NCBI RefSeq assembly: GCF_027942865.1 | Contig: NC_134509.1 | Coordinates: 30,698,197 to 30,762,196 of the forward strand | Reading direction: 5' to 3' | Source of the DNA: Odontesthes bonariensis | Taxonomy: Eukaryota; Chordata; Actinopteri; Atheriniformes; Atherinopsidae | DNA length: 64,000 bases | Shown here: positions 12,096-22,896 of the stretch, piece by piece | Position numbering within the stretch: the stretch's first letter is position 1 | Layout: each line of letters begins with the position of its first letter | Program-made: the position numbers and the translations under genes | The notes under the pieces: generated by a model | The model's database searches: none | What the model was told of the DNA's origin: nothing | The model's input: only the letters and a program-made list of their open reading frames with translations

Positions 12096-12530
12096 ATGGT
12101 ACTCCCCTTTGTCCGCACACCTGCAGCCTTTTGGCTATCCAGGATAAAATCCATGCTGGACAATCCTGCACATCCTCTTCACAATGTGTTGGTCAGCCAC
12201 AGAAGCACCTTCAGCCAGAGACTGATTGCACCACGCTGCACCACAGAACGCCACAGGAAGTCATTCCTGCCTGTGGCCATCAAACTGTACAATTCCAGTG
12301 TCTGACATTATTTCACCATGTGCAATAACCCGGTCATGTGCAATAACAATAATAATTAGCTACTGAGTAGCATTGTAAATACTGTTTATTGTTTATCGTA
12401 TTTTTGTACATATCGATATTTTTATTTTTATTTTTTCCCTATCTTATTCTTATTAATCAGAGCACTGCAACAAAAGAATTTCCTGCAAGGGATTAATAAA
12501 GTTATTCTGATTCTGATTCTGTTTTCAAAT
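12096..12530 (+). repeat. LINE 3'-end fragment with (ATTCTG)n tail
   Basis: The stretch reads as the end of a LINE reverse-transcriptase ORF (HPLHNVLVSHRSTFSQRLIA, then RHRKSFLPVAIKLYNS). A 3' UTR follows and ends in 'gggattaataaagttattctgattctgattctg'-type repeats, a terminal signature of several fish LINE families in the CR1/Rex/Jockey group. The exact clade is not determined. Confidence 0.65.
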
Positions 12531-12589
12531 GAGCAAAATGCAAGGTCGCATTACAGGGTCTGACATGTTCACTCTTAACTGTAGTCTAT

Positions 12590-12780
12590 GTCAGGGTGTA
12601 TTTTACTGTAATCTCCAGCAATCCTGACATGGACCCAACAGTGAGGAGGACCACCACATTGTCCAGATTGAACAATCTAGACACCAAACTGCTGAAGACC
12701 TTCTACTACTCTTGTATTGAGAGCCCACTGGGACCTCCACTGAGGCAGACAGGAAGAGGCTTCAGTGGGTAATCAAAGCA
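12590..12780 (+). repeat. Short LINE reverse-transcriptase fragment
   Basis: In one frame the stretch gives DTKLLKTFYYSCIES and, after a short loss, GTSTEADRKRLQWVIKA. These correspond to the region after the polymerase core in fish LINEs of the same broad type as the neighbouring 12096-12530 fragment. The order is reversed relative to a single element, so this is a separate fragment. Confidence 0.5.
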
Positions 12781-13410
12781 GTAGTAGTATCACAACAACC
12801 TTTTCCACTTGACTTGTGACTAAAAAGAGCATTTGTCAACTGAAACAGACTTCCCTGATTTGACTAAGAAAAACGACCTCCTCACAACAAAATATTAAAG
12901 CTAAATGAAACAGTTTATAACAGAAGGAACAACATGAACTTGAACGTGAATAAGAAAAATCAGTGGAACTCTGTTATTTTATGTCAAGGACACTTTGTTT
13001 CGTCCATTTCTCAACATATTCTTATTCCGAATCATACAAGGCTGTAAGACAAAACATAATAAATCCCTGGAATAAGGGTGAAGCTTGCGCTCTGATGTGT
13101 ATATACACAACTGCCATGAGCAAAGAGCAAAGCATATTTGTTTATAGTGTAGGCTACAGTGCTTCATTCAATACACTGATTCAGAAGTTAGGGTAGTTCC
13201 GTGTATTACATGGTAAGTGGCCGCAAGTTATGCTGTAAGACTGGAGAAGGTGGGAATTGGCCAGGAGTTAGGCCACACTGGAAGTCTGAGCAAAGTAGGA
13301 AATAAGTGAATGGGCTGTACACTCTAATACGCAGACAGTATTGTGAAGTGTTACCTTAAGGCCTCTGTCATTGTACAGAGACGCTATGATTTGCTTGTAC
13401 AGCACCTAAA
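12781..13410. other. No recognisable gene
   Basis: Unassigned sequence between the LINE fragment and the right inverted-repeat arm. Nothing supported. Confidence 0.4.
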
Positions 13411-13618
13411 AAGAATCTCACTGTAGTCTATATTCATAGACACACCCAGCCTCGCTTTCATTAATATAACACAAGCACTCATATTCTATAATTGCCATCA
13501 GCGAATTATATGAAAAGAATATAAAACATCTTTTAAGAAGGAAAAAAAGATGGTTGTTGCTCTTGTTTATTTTGTTTAAGGTTAGTAGATGTGCAATATT
13601 CAGCTGTCAGAAATGAAA

Positions 13619-14790
13619 GGCTAGCCCAGACCTGGGCATTTTACGGCACGCGGGCCAGATACGGCCCTTTGCCCGTCCCTGTCCGGCCCGCGCCCCCCTG
13701 CCCCCTCCAGTCAAAAATAAAAACGGATTTTGGTGTGCATGCGATGCAGCTGTCTTTTATTTTGAAAGGGCCTGACGCATTGTTTATAAATGCACGCATA
13801 AGTGACAGTGACAAGTGACAGGTGGCTAGCATCCGAATCCCTGATCCACACAAAATGTCGTCTCACGGTACTTTTCCCTGGTTTTGGATGAGAGCTGTGA
13901 TATACGGGGCACTGCCCAGCTGCTCATCTTCATGCGCGGGATCAATGCAGACTTCAGAATCACGGAGGAGCTGGCAGACATGCGGTCAATGAAAGGGACA
14001 ACAACGGGGAGTGATCTCTTAGCTGAGGTAAATGCATGTCTCTAAAGCTTGGGGCTGAAATGGGACAAAGTGGTGGGCGTGACAACAGATGGGTGTCCAA
14101 ATCTCACAGGAAAAAAAGTTGGTCTATTAAAGTGACTCCAGGACAAAGTGGCAGAAAAGAACTCTGAGCAGAAATTAACTTTTTTTCATTGTATTATACA
14201 TCAGGAAGTGTTATGCAAGTCAGTGTTACAAGTGAATCACGTTGTTGATGTTGTAACTAAAACTGTTAACTTTATCAGATCAAGGGCACTGAATCATAGA
14301 CAGTTTGTTTCACTTTTAGAAGAAACTGAGACTGACCACCGTGACCTAAGCTACCACACAGCCGTCAGGTGGCTGAGTCTGGGGAAAGTGCTGAAAAGCT
14401 TCCGGGACCTGAGAGAGGAGATTCAGGAGTTCTGTGTGAGGAAGGGACATGCCATCCCTCAGCTTTCAGAGGCAGATCTTGCTTTTACTGTTGATGTGAC
14501 TGCTCAGATGGATGAACTAAATGTTAAACTGCAACTGTTATTAACTATTAATTTGATAGAATTAGTATTAATTCTCACTTCAACCTAAACCACAATTCAT
14601 GTTTATAAATATTTAAATGTTATTATTTATTACCAAAATAATCTGATTTAAATATTTTATTATAAAAAGAAATATAATGAGAAAACATAAGTCAATATTA
14701 AATTTGAGTCATTGCTGGTTCGGCCCTCCAACACATTTCAGATTTTTCATGCATTTCTGAAGAAATTAATTGCCCACCCCTGGGCTAGCC
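13619..14790 (+). mobile_element. hAT transposon fragment, GTF2IRD2-like (Charlie type)
   Basis: The element spans 13627-14782, between two copies of GGCTAGCC (13619-13626 and 14783-14790). Ends are CAGACCTGGGCA and the inverted TGCCCACCCCTG. It lies inside one arm of an older inverted repeat whose partner lacks it, so both the insertion and the duplication are directly demonstrated. Confidence 0.93.
13855..14588 (+). pseudogene. Broken GTF2IRD2-like hAT transposase core
   Basis: The frame shows GINADFRITEELADMRSMKG, then VVGVTTDGCPNLTGKKVGLL, and then FFHCIIHQEVLCKSVLQVNH, RALNHRQFVSLLEETETDHR and YHTAVRWLSLGKVLK. This is the central RNase-H-like part of the transposase from which the mammalian GTF2IRD2 C-terminus was derived. 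There is an in-frame stop near 14044 and a slip near 14135. The BED finger and the C-terminal dimerisation domain are absent. Confidence 0.85.
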
Positions 14791-14934
14791 TCATCTTTTG
14801 TCATATTTGGCTGTGATCACTTTTTTGTAGCCTATTATAATTTTATATAGGCTATCACGTTCTCCCAAACAACCAGCTGTTGTAGTTTCACTTAACTAAA
14901 ATAAATGCAACCTACTACCTACAATGGGTGTATA

Positions 14935-15299
14935 AAAAGCGGAAAATATGTTTGGTATTAAATTAGCACGCTAATTTTATTTTGGCTTTGTTACACGTTA
15001 TTTCCGCTTCCGGTCTGCCCGCCGTCATGTTGGTATGTAAGAAAGGAAAAATGAAAAAAGTAATTTCCAAAAACAAAATTTGGTCCGTTATATTATTTTG
15101 TTTTTTTCATTTTTTTTATGAAGACAGCAAAATCCGTTTTTCCGTTTTTGGTTTAAAACGAAAAATGGAAAAAGGACGGCTATTTCCGTTTTTTCGTTTT
15201 GACAGAAAAACGGATTATACTTTGGTACCCTGACTGTTTTACTGCCTGGATGTCAATTCAGTTCCAAAGTAAAAGGTTTAGGTTTTCAAAGTAGTAGAC
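14935..15299. other. T/A-rich low-complexity stretch
   Basis: Runs of 'tttccgttttt' and 'aaaacgaaaaa' make partial self-complementary segments around 15040-15225. No gene or transposon end is supported. Confidence 0.4.
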
Positions 15300-15396
15300 A
15301 GTAAAATATAACAGTGTAGAGAGAGAGAAAGAGAATAAGTTGCGTCTGTGGGGCAATAAAAATCTGCAGGTGCTCATCGGTATCCAAAGTAGCATA

Positions 15397-15455
15397 CTAG
15401 AGGTGAAAAGAGAAGGGGTCCGAGGCACTCTGAAGTCCTTTAAAAGTCCTTTATT
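15397..15455 (-). repeat. Inverted copy of the Penelope 3' terminus at its 5' end
   Basis: The segment starting CTAGAGGTGAAAAGAGAAGG is the reverse complement of 17569-17625 with one or two differences. An inverted terminal piece at the 5' side is a known by-product of Penelope-type integration. Confidence 0.85.
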
Positions 15456-17510
15456 ATTGGATCGGGCATTGGAACAGAACTGGATTAACACCAATGAGCA
15501 CAAATTCCTTTTACCCTCAGACCCTAAAACAGGTGCATTCTACCTACTGCCTAAAATACATAAGGACCCTCTTTCTCCACCTGGCAGGCCCATTATCAGT
15601 GGAATTGAAACAATCACTGAACCTACATCCAAGTACATAGACTTCCACATAAAGCCACTTACACAAGCATTGCCAGCATATCTCCAGGACACGACACATG
15701 TCTTGAAAAAGTTGGAAGAAATAAGTTCTAATTACAACCCTAACTACATATTGGTGACTATGGATGTGGAAGCACTCTATACAAATATAGATCACTCAGA
15801 AGGACTGTTTGCTCTCCAACATTACCTCCAGAAAAGAATGGATAAGAGCCCCCCTACTGATCTTATTGTTGACCTGACACGCTGGACTCTGAACAACAAC
15901 TTTTTCCTATTTCAGGACAAAATGTACAGGCAGGTCATGGGAACGGCAATGGGTGCTGCATACGCTCCAAACTACGCAGGCCTCTACCTGGGACTATGGG
16001 AGGAACGGTACGTTCTGAGTTCTAGTAACCCCTATACACATTATATACAATACTATGGGCGCTATATTGACGACCTTTTCTTTGTTTTCTCTGGCTCTGT
16101 CCAACAGCTGAAGGATTTCCACTTGTACAGCATAAACCACAACATAAAACTAAGCCTGGACTTCAGTACAACTTCTATCAACTTAAGAAAATCTATGTGG
16201 ACACAGACGGGACCCTTCACACCACCATTTACAGGAAGCCCACCGACAGGAACACCATTCTCAGAGCGGACAGTTTCCACCCAACCAGTTTAATTTCGAA
16301 CATTCCTTACGGCCAATTCCAGAGACTTCGACGTATATGCGACTCAGACACTGACTTTGAGACCCAGTCAACTGAAATGTATGAGCGCTTCAAACAAAGG
16401 GGCTATAAGGACAGAACTCTAAATTGTGCACTGTCAAAAACAAGATCAACTGAACGAACAAACCTTTTCAAATCCAAACCCAGAAGACCTGTGAGTAACA
16501 GAATTTTTTGCACTCTACAGTACACCAACCAAACCAATAAAATCAAACAAATCATTAAAAATAACTGGGACATCTTACTGAGCGACACTACTCTGGCCCC
16601 TGTCTTCTCTGAACCCCCTCAATTTGCTGTGAAAAAGGCCCCCACTCTCAAGGATAAGCTGGTCAAAAACTACATCCCTGCCTCCAAACCCAAAACTTTC
16701 CTTGTGAAACCTACAGGCACCTTTCAGTGCGGAGGCTGTAGACACTGTCCTCACATCAACAAGTCCACTACGTTCATGAATGCTACAGGTACAAGATCCT
16801 TCCAGTGCAAACATTTTGCTAATTGTAACTCCACTCATGTTATCTATCGTCTGGACTGCAAGTGTGGTTGTTTTTACATTGGCCTCACAAAAAGGAGATT
16901 AAAGGACAGGTTTCTGGAACATAAGTATGCGATTAAAAACAAAGAACTTAAACTACCCCATTGCCAAACATTTTCAGTCCTCCATACACTGCAACCCCTC
17001 TCACCTTAGAGTAATGGTCATTGAGGTGATCCAAAAAAAAAAAAAAAAAAAACATCAGGGGGGGTGATAGACTAAGGACATTGGCCCAGAGAGAATCCTT
17101 CTGGATTGACACTTTACAGGCGGTGACATTTCCTGGACTCAACGAGGAACTGGACTTTTCTGTTTTTCTATGACACACACACACACTACTGTATACTATA
17201 ATGTAATCTTATTTTGCTCCTTGTTGGTCCTATGTGATGTGATGAGTCAGGATCCGTAGGAATTCCCATGAGTTGTCTGACTATGCATATGTCCCAAGCT
17301 CTACTGTGTTAATGTTGATTGGTGGTGCTTTGTACATTTCTACTGTCTCAACTACACATCGTCTTAAATGGATAGTGAGTGTAGTTCTCTAGTTGTACTT
17401 CATTGTGTCATTTTGTGTTATTGTATGTCAAATGGTGTAGTTTCTGTCATGTGATTTACATGTCTCTGTGACTTTAAAAAAACACACCTGTATGCTTTAC
17501 TTTTAATTAG

Positions 17511-17548
17511 CCCTGAAGAAGGTCGCACGCGACCGAAACGCGTCGGCT
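17511..17548 (+). ncRNA. Hammerhead-ribozyme-like motif in the Penelope 3' region
   Basis: CTGAAGAA is followed by a hairpin (GGTCG-CACG-CGACC) and then CGAAACGCGTCGG. This matches the hammerhead layout CUGANGA - stem II - GAAA. Penelope-like elements are known to carry such ribozymes in their terminal repeats. The usual CUGAUGA has A in place of U here, so the motif may be a relic or a variant. Confidence 0.45.
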
Positions 17549-17838
17549 TGTTTGGATGTCCATGATTTAATAAAGGACTTTTAAAGGACTTCAGAGTGCC
17601 TCGGATCCCTTCTCTTTTCACCTCTAGTAAAATATAACACTTGGAAAAATTTGCCACACTAAGTCCAACTCAGTGCTGTGTTTGGATCCCAATCGCGTTG
17701 TTTGATCCCGGACGTACTTAGCAAGCGAGTCTGTATAACCGCACAATGGTTTTTGAAAGATCCAGGATTTACTGGACACAAAAATAGTCTACTTAGACTA
17801 TTTATGTATTGATTTATATATTCCTGAGTAGGCCTTCC

Positions 17839-18354
17839 TTAAGGCTGATTTATGCTTCAGACGCAAAGCCTCTGACGCTCGGACGCAGAGCCTCTGCGAG
17901 CGTCAAAATCTTGACCACACCCCCACGTAGAGGAACTGCGCGCGTTGTCGTGCACCTCAGAAAAATCCTGACTACGCGACAGACGCACGCAGACCACCAA
18001 CGGAAGTGCGCAGACAAAAGCGGCTGTGATTGGTCCTCGGTGTGCCTTTCCGGTTGTCTGTGTGGCTTCCTCCTTTGCATTTTTGCCAACTCCAATAAAA
18101 GAAGCTGTTCTTCTTCGATGTCGAGCAACTCCAGATCCATATCTTGCATACACTTTTTTTTTTTTTGAAAGATAAACACTTCCGCCGGCGCCGCCGAAGT
18201 TCTCGTCACCGCCCACCGAAATTCTCGCGAGGGGAAACTGCTGTGCGTCCCGAGAAATTCCAGACCGAGGTTGCAGAACCATAACATGAAAAGTGGTTCG
18301 CGACCAGAGCAAAGCAGCACGTCAAGACGATAGACGCAGAACTATAATCCGCCC
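17839..18354 (-). mobile_element. Non-autonomous PIF/Harbinger element
   Basis: Ends are the imperfect inverted repeats GGCTGATTTATGCTTCAGAC and GGCGGATTATAGTTCTGCGT, next to TTA/TAA. The interior keeps a minus-strand frame beginning MQDMDLELLDIEEEQLLLLE and continuing LAKMQRRKPHRQPERHTEDQ, which looks like the first exon of a Harbinger transposase. The nuclease domain is absent. A second copy, inverted, lies at 10737-11231. Confidence 0.75.
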
Positions 18355-18639
18355 TTTACACTTTGAAAACCTCTGGATAAGGGCAACCACACAGCTTTCA
18401 TAAGATGAGTCTGAGATGCAACTTGTGGTAAAGAAGGCTATCGGAGGGATATTTCTTCTCTATGAACCTGCTGTTTGACATTTCATAAGATATTCCCTTC
18501 CTGCTTCTGAAGAGTGCAGACATGTCTTTGCTTCCTCCTGCTGCTTACTGCTTTATTCGCTTTTAAATCATTCTACTTCTTTCCACAAGTCTTGGATATA
18601 ATTTAATTCTTTTTCTTTTAATTGTACATATGTAAACGG

Positions 18640-19615
18640 TATTAGCCCTCCTGTTTACAAAGAGAATCGGTCTCCTAACCCTGCAGTATCAGTGAGCTGC
18701 ACACAGTGTGAGCAACTCTTTGCGAAGGTAGCACAGCTCCAGAAGAGGATTGAAACGCTGCAAGACATTCGTAACAACGAATAATTTATTGACTCTATTA
18801 TAGCTCCTGTGCAGGCTGTGGAGGCTCCACAGTGCCAAAAGACTAACTCAGATATTTCTACACGGGATCACAGCTGATGTGGAATCTCACACTGCAGACC
18901 TGGCTGACACACTTCCCTGGATGTGTCCAAATGACACTGGAATATCTGGTGAAGCTCCCAAACCGGACGGTCCGACTGATATCTCCCACTGGAACAGTGT
19001 TGGTTCCAAACCAAAGTCATCAACCCCAGCCAGGATCTGGTCTCATGTTGTCCGTTGCAGAGGTAAATCCAGCTCAAAAACTAAACCTCCAGCACTCACT
19101 CCGCCACCTGAGTTCCATTGCATAATAGATACGATCCGTTGACTCAAAATAGAGTGTGTGATGATGAATGTAACCCAAACATGAATGAAAACAAGAGAAA
19201 TGGCCCCAAAACTCAGCCAAGGGCTAACCAGATCATCAAGAGAAGCCCAAATCCCACAACCAAGGTGAGGACTACAGAAGCGATCGACACCTCCACACAA
19301 AAAAGGAATAGACACCATTCTAATCGGGGACTCAAACAACACAGCATGTCAGAATGGCAAAGACGGATAATATAACTTTTTCTGATACATCAGTCAGGGA
19401 ATTGATAGATATTTTGCCGACCATTGTGTCTACGCATCCAGATGGCACGAGGATCATTGTCCACACAGGGTCTTTTGATATTCTGAGAAGGAAGACTGGC
19501 ACTGAGATCCTGAAGAAAGACTTTTCTCTGCTGTTTGAGAGACTGTGTCACTATGGAGCACACCGTGTCTCCATTTCTGGCCCCATTCCAACTGTGGGTA
19601 AAGGAATTTAACTTT
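18640..19615 (+). repeat. LINE ORF1 fragment (L2/CR1 type, SGNH-esterase-like)
   Basis: The early part reads VSCTQCEQLFAKVAQLQKRI, a CxxC followed by a short coiled coil as in fish L2/CR1 ORF1 proteins. After a decayed middle it gives DTILIGDSNLRH, then TIVSTHPDGTRIIVHTGSFD and HYGAHRVSISGPIPTVGKG, the GDS and final blocks of the esterase-like ORF1 domain. Several frame breaks; no reverse transcriptase follows. Confidence 0.65.
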
Positions 19616-21089
19616 TCAATATTATTTTTTTTGGATAAATGTAATAATCCACACCTGAAACGGTTTACGCGTGCTCCGTGAATGGGAATGCACTTCTCGG
19701 CATAACACCTCTGTTCACATGGCTATTAGGCCAACGGAGACTTCATAAATCATATATTCCATAACACAGGCTTAGATTACAACTAACACAAGAATGCAAC
19801 TTTTGAAATAATGCAAATATTACTGTTATAACATTAACCATCAGATTTTACACAGGTTTATTAATGACGTTTATTATGCCTGTATTATTCACATGTAATT
19901 CTTTCATCCTAACAAAAGTATTTACCTCATGTCTCATACCCACCCCACAGATTGTCCGACTGAGAGTTGGTGTTATTCCCTCCATCTTCGGCTTACAGGT
20001 TCACCTAATAAGAGTAGGTGTATCATCATAAGGCTATTAGCATTCATAAATTGAAATATTATCAATAACAGGGCGGGGTGAAATACTTATCCCTGTGTGT
20101 GTGTGTGTGTGTGTGTGGGGGGGTACTTTTATATATTTTAATATTATGCTTCTTCATTTTAGCCAGAAAAGTGCAAGACTACATGTTCTTCCAGAAAAGC
20201 TGAAGAGAGCCTGTCTGTGACCACTCGGGATGACAGCAAGGGCTCTCGCATTTTCTGGCGGGGGGGGACGACACACACACTAGGGCCAGAACACCACCTA
20301 CAGGTACCGTACATTAACAGCAGAATGACAGTGTGTGATAGACTGGTCAGTAGGCTGCCGATATTATCATTTGGTTGCATAGAGCTCCTGCGCATTTCTA
20401 TTTCATTTCATTAATTTGATTTATTATATAATTGTTAATTAATTTTATGTTGTTGATAAGGTAAAAACGTTAAATCTTATATTGTTGTATAGTGAAAAGA
20501 CTGACGTTTGTTACTGGGAAGTCTACATCATTAAGTAAAAAGTGTATAAAAGTGTCCAGGCATACAATAGGAAAAGAAAGCTATGTTAAGCAAACTGTAG
20601 AAACAGTGCTGTAGCACTGGTATAATGCCTGTCGAGGCTGGTTGAAGTAGCATGAGGAAAATATGTGTTTGAGTGCACATTTGTTGTTTACAATAATCTA
20701 ACAGTGATATGTCTGTTAATTTGCGAAGTTGTGTATTGGTGGATGTTTAATATTGTAAAAAGAAATGTAAAAGCCTGTTATTAAAGACAGAGGACAGCCT
20801 GTGAAACAAGCACAACTGACGGCTCTTGTCTGTACTTTTCCTGTACAAAACAGTACAAAACAGGTAACTCATCCTGAGGCCTGTAACACACACTTACGTC
20901 ATGCTGTTGGGACGGCAAACCCAAACATGACTGTACAGAGTAGACTGAAGGACACAACAGTGAGGCAAACAACCCCAAGCCCTCCCCCTCACCAGACCCT
21001 TTACTCCACATCACCCAAGGTCTCCAAAGAATGTCTCTATCCCAGCCAGGATAGAGACTTTTATTGGTGGACTTTTATTGACTGAAGTG
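19616..21089. other. No clear gene; contains a (GT)n microsatellite
   Basis: 20094-20118 is a GT repeat followed by a G run. A short open stretch at 20160-20310 (KAEESLSVTTRDDSKGSRIF) follows an acceptor-like site, and another open frame lies at 20801-21085. Neither is recognised, and neither has convincing splice partners. Confidence 0.4.
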
Positions 21090-22090
21090 CTTGATCTGCC
21101 ACACCCTCACCCTGTCTCACTGGCTTGCGCAGAGGAGCGCCAGTAATTAGTAATGGACATCAGGTGCGCTCACGGCTTGATTAGACTGGATATAAGGTGG
21201 GAGGTTGGACACAGAAGGGAGAGAGAAACACAAGAGGAAAAACAGAGGAAGAAGGGAAGGAATGGCATGGCATGGCATGGCATGTAGGCCCGGTAAAGGG
21301 GGAAACGGGGGAACTGGCAAGACGGAAAACGGAAAACGGGAAGATGGAAGAGAATGGCATCTAGGACAGACAGTGGGACCAGTAAAGGGGGAACCGGGGG
21401 TAACTGGCACAGGGAAACAAGAAACGAAAGGAAGGACAGCAGCAACGGCAAGGGGAGCCGATACGAGGAAGGACAGCAGCACGGAACGACAACAGGACCA
21501 TGGGAATGACAAGGAGAACGGAGTGAAAGGAAGACGACCACACCTTTGCTGGGGCCAACTGGGTGAAACTGGAGCCTGCCGTCGGCTAGGCGGATATGAG
21601 CAGGGGTTTCAGCCCAGGACGGCGGCGAGGTGACGACGACAAAGTCTTAACACAACGACCTGTGGTAAAGGAAAGTACTTTCTCCTTCTCTTGCTCATTG
21701 ACTGTTTTTCCTGTCCCTATTGTTGCTGGAAAGCTGAGTACTCCTCCTTGTTGTTCTTTGAGGTGCAGTGGCGGGCCGTGATCACGCCGTGTGAGGACAT
21801 CAGCCGAGAACCAAGACAACTCCACGGACCCGGCCACTTGACAATTGACGGCGTACTGGACCTTGAAGACCATGACTCTGACCCTTTGATTGCTACATTT
21901 GATCCATTTAGCCTCCTACATTTCTTTTATTCGCTATATTTTAATGGTTTTAACATATGGCTTTTTATTATTTCTAGTTGACACATTTTATGGGTTTTTT
22001 GGCTTTTGCCTTTTTTAATTTGGTTTTAGTCCATTGTCTTTTAATTTCCTCTCTAATAAATGTTAATTGTGAATCCCATCTTTTAGTGCC
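21090..22090. other. Unassigned ~1-kb stretch, repeat-like
   Basis: Purine-rich plus strand (21190-21500) with a short (CATGG)n run near 21265, then a T-rich tail with AATAAA near 22056. The layout (a TATA-like GATATAAGG at 21188, later a polyadenylation signal) could fit an old terminal repeat or a processed insertion, but no family is recognised. Confidence 0.3.
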
Positions 22091-22569
22091 TTTCATTTCT
22101 CAGCAGTGGAATCCTTGCTGGTGTTACTGGTTGCTATTTAATATTGGAACCTCCCCCCGCACGTGTGACATTTGCACAATTGCTAATTTCTGTTCAAATC
22201 TGGTGACGGTTAAGTCTCTAGCAAATGATAAACATAATTCTTATACTTATCGAACTATTCAGTAACCCCTCTTGTGCTATGAATGGGTGTACTGCCATAC
22301 TTGTAGAGACCAGTTATATTATTTTATTTATTTTTTTTAAATTGTGAAATAGAGGGAATCAACTGTTTATTGGTTTGCAGGAACCTTTTGTATAAGAGGA
22401 TACATGGATGCAGACCTTAAAGACATGGTTGGTAATCCTGTTCAGAAACACATTTTGTAATACTGGGTGAAATGGTCCGTCTATCCTGAGAAATCTATAC
22501 AAGATGTATTTAGAAAAAGGGACGAAAATAATCAGACCTCTGTGGCAGCTGCAGGACTGAGAAAAAGCT

Positions 22570-22610
22570 GACCAATCCGAGATCAGCGGGACGCTGATCT
22601 CGGATTGGTC
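22570..22610. repeat. Perfect CCAAT-based hairpin
   Basis: Nineteen-bp arms starting GACCAATCCGAG are separated by 3 nt. The hairpin lies near the left end of the TTAA element. Confidence 0.85.
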
Positions 22611-22896
22611 GCCTTCAAAAAACCAATCAGATGCCTCTGCTTTCTGCCTACGCCCCCCTCTGTCGGCTCCCTGCTCCATGTGCGCACGCGGTTCTAAATA
22701 CACAGGTAAAAAGTCCCAACCCTTTTCTTCACTTTGCCCCCGAAGGCACGCCTCTAGAGTACATGAATGTGCACGAGAGCTGTTCTGACAGCAAGCATCG
22801 ATCGTTGCCGTAATTAGTATATGCTAACTATACGTTTAATAATGCTAGGTGCTAGCCAAGCTGGCTCTAGTTTAGCTTCCTGCCAAGCTTCTGGAC

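Larger units (their letters stand above)
13411..14934 (-). repeat. Right arm of the inverted repeat pair, split by a hAT insertion
   Basis: 13411-13618 and 14791-14934 together match the reverse complement of 10598-10247 in order. They are separated by the hAT at 13627-14782 and its 8-bp duplication. Without the insertion this arm is ~360 bp against 352 bp in the partner. Confidence 0.85.
15300..17639 (+). mobile_element. Penelope-like retroelement with GIY-YIG endonuclease
   Basis: The element (15314-17625) is bracketed by direct copies of agtaaaatataaca (15300-15313 and 17626-17639), a likely target duplication. The plus strand encodes a Penelope-type reverse transcriptase with FYLLPKIHKD, GRPIISG, the catalytic RYIDDLFFVF box and YRKPTDRNTILRADSFHP. 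A C-terminal GIY-YIG nuclease follows (CGCFYIGLTKRRLKDRFLEH), preceded by Cys pairs (CGGCRHC). The N-terminal part of the RT seems missing and about one frame break is seen, so the copy looks inactive. The last ~57 bp (17569-17625) recur inverted near the 5' end (15397-15455). Confidence 0.9.

Noticed and set aside
21090-22090. Possible terminal repeat of an old LTR-type element
   Set aside because: TATA-like and AATAAA signals alone are not enough; no partner repeat, primer site or coding region is seen.
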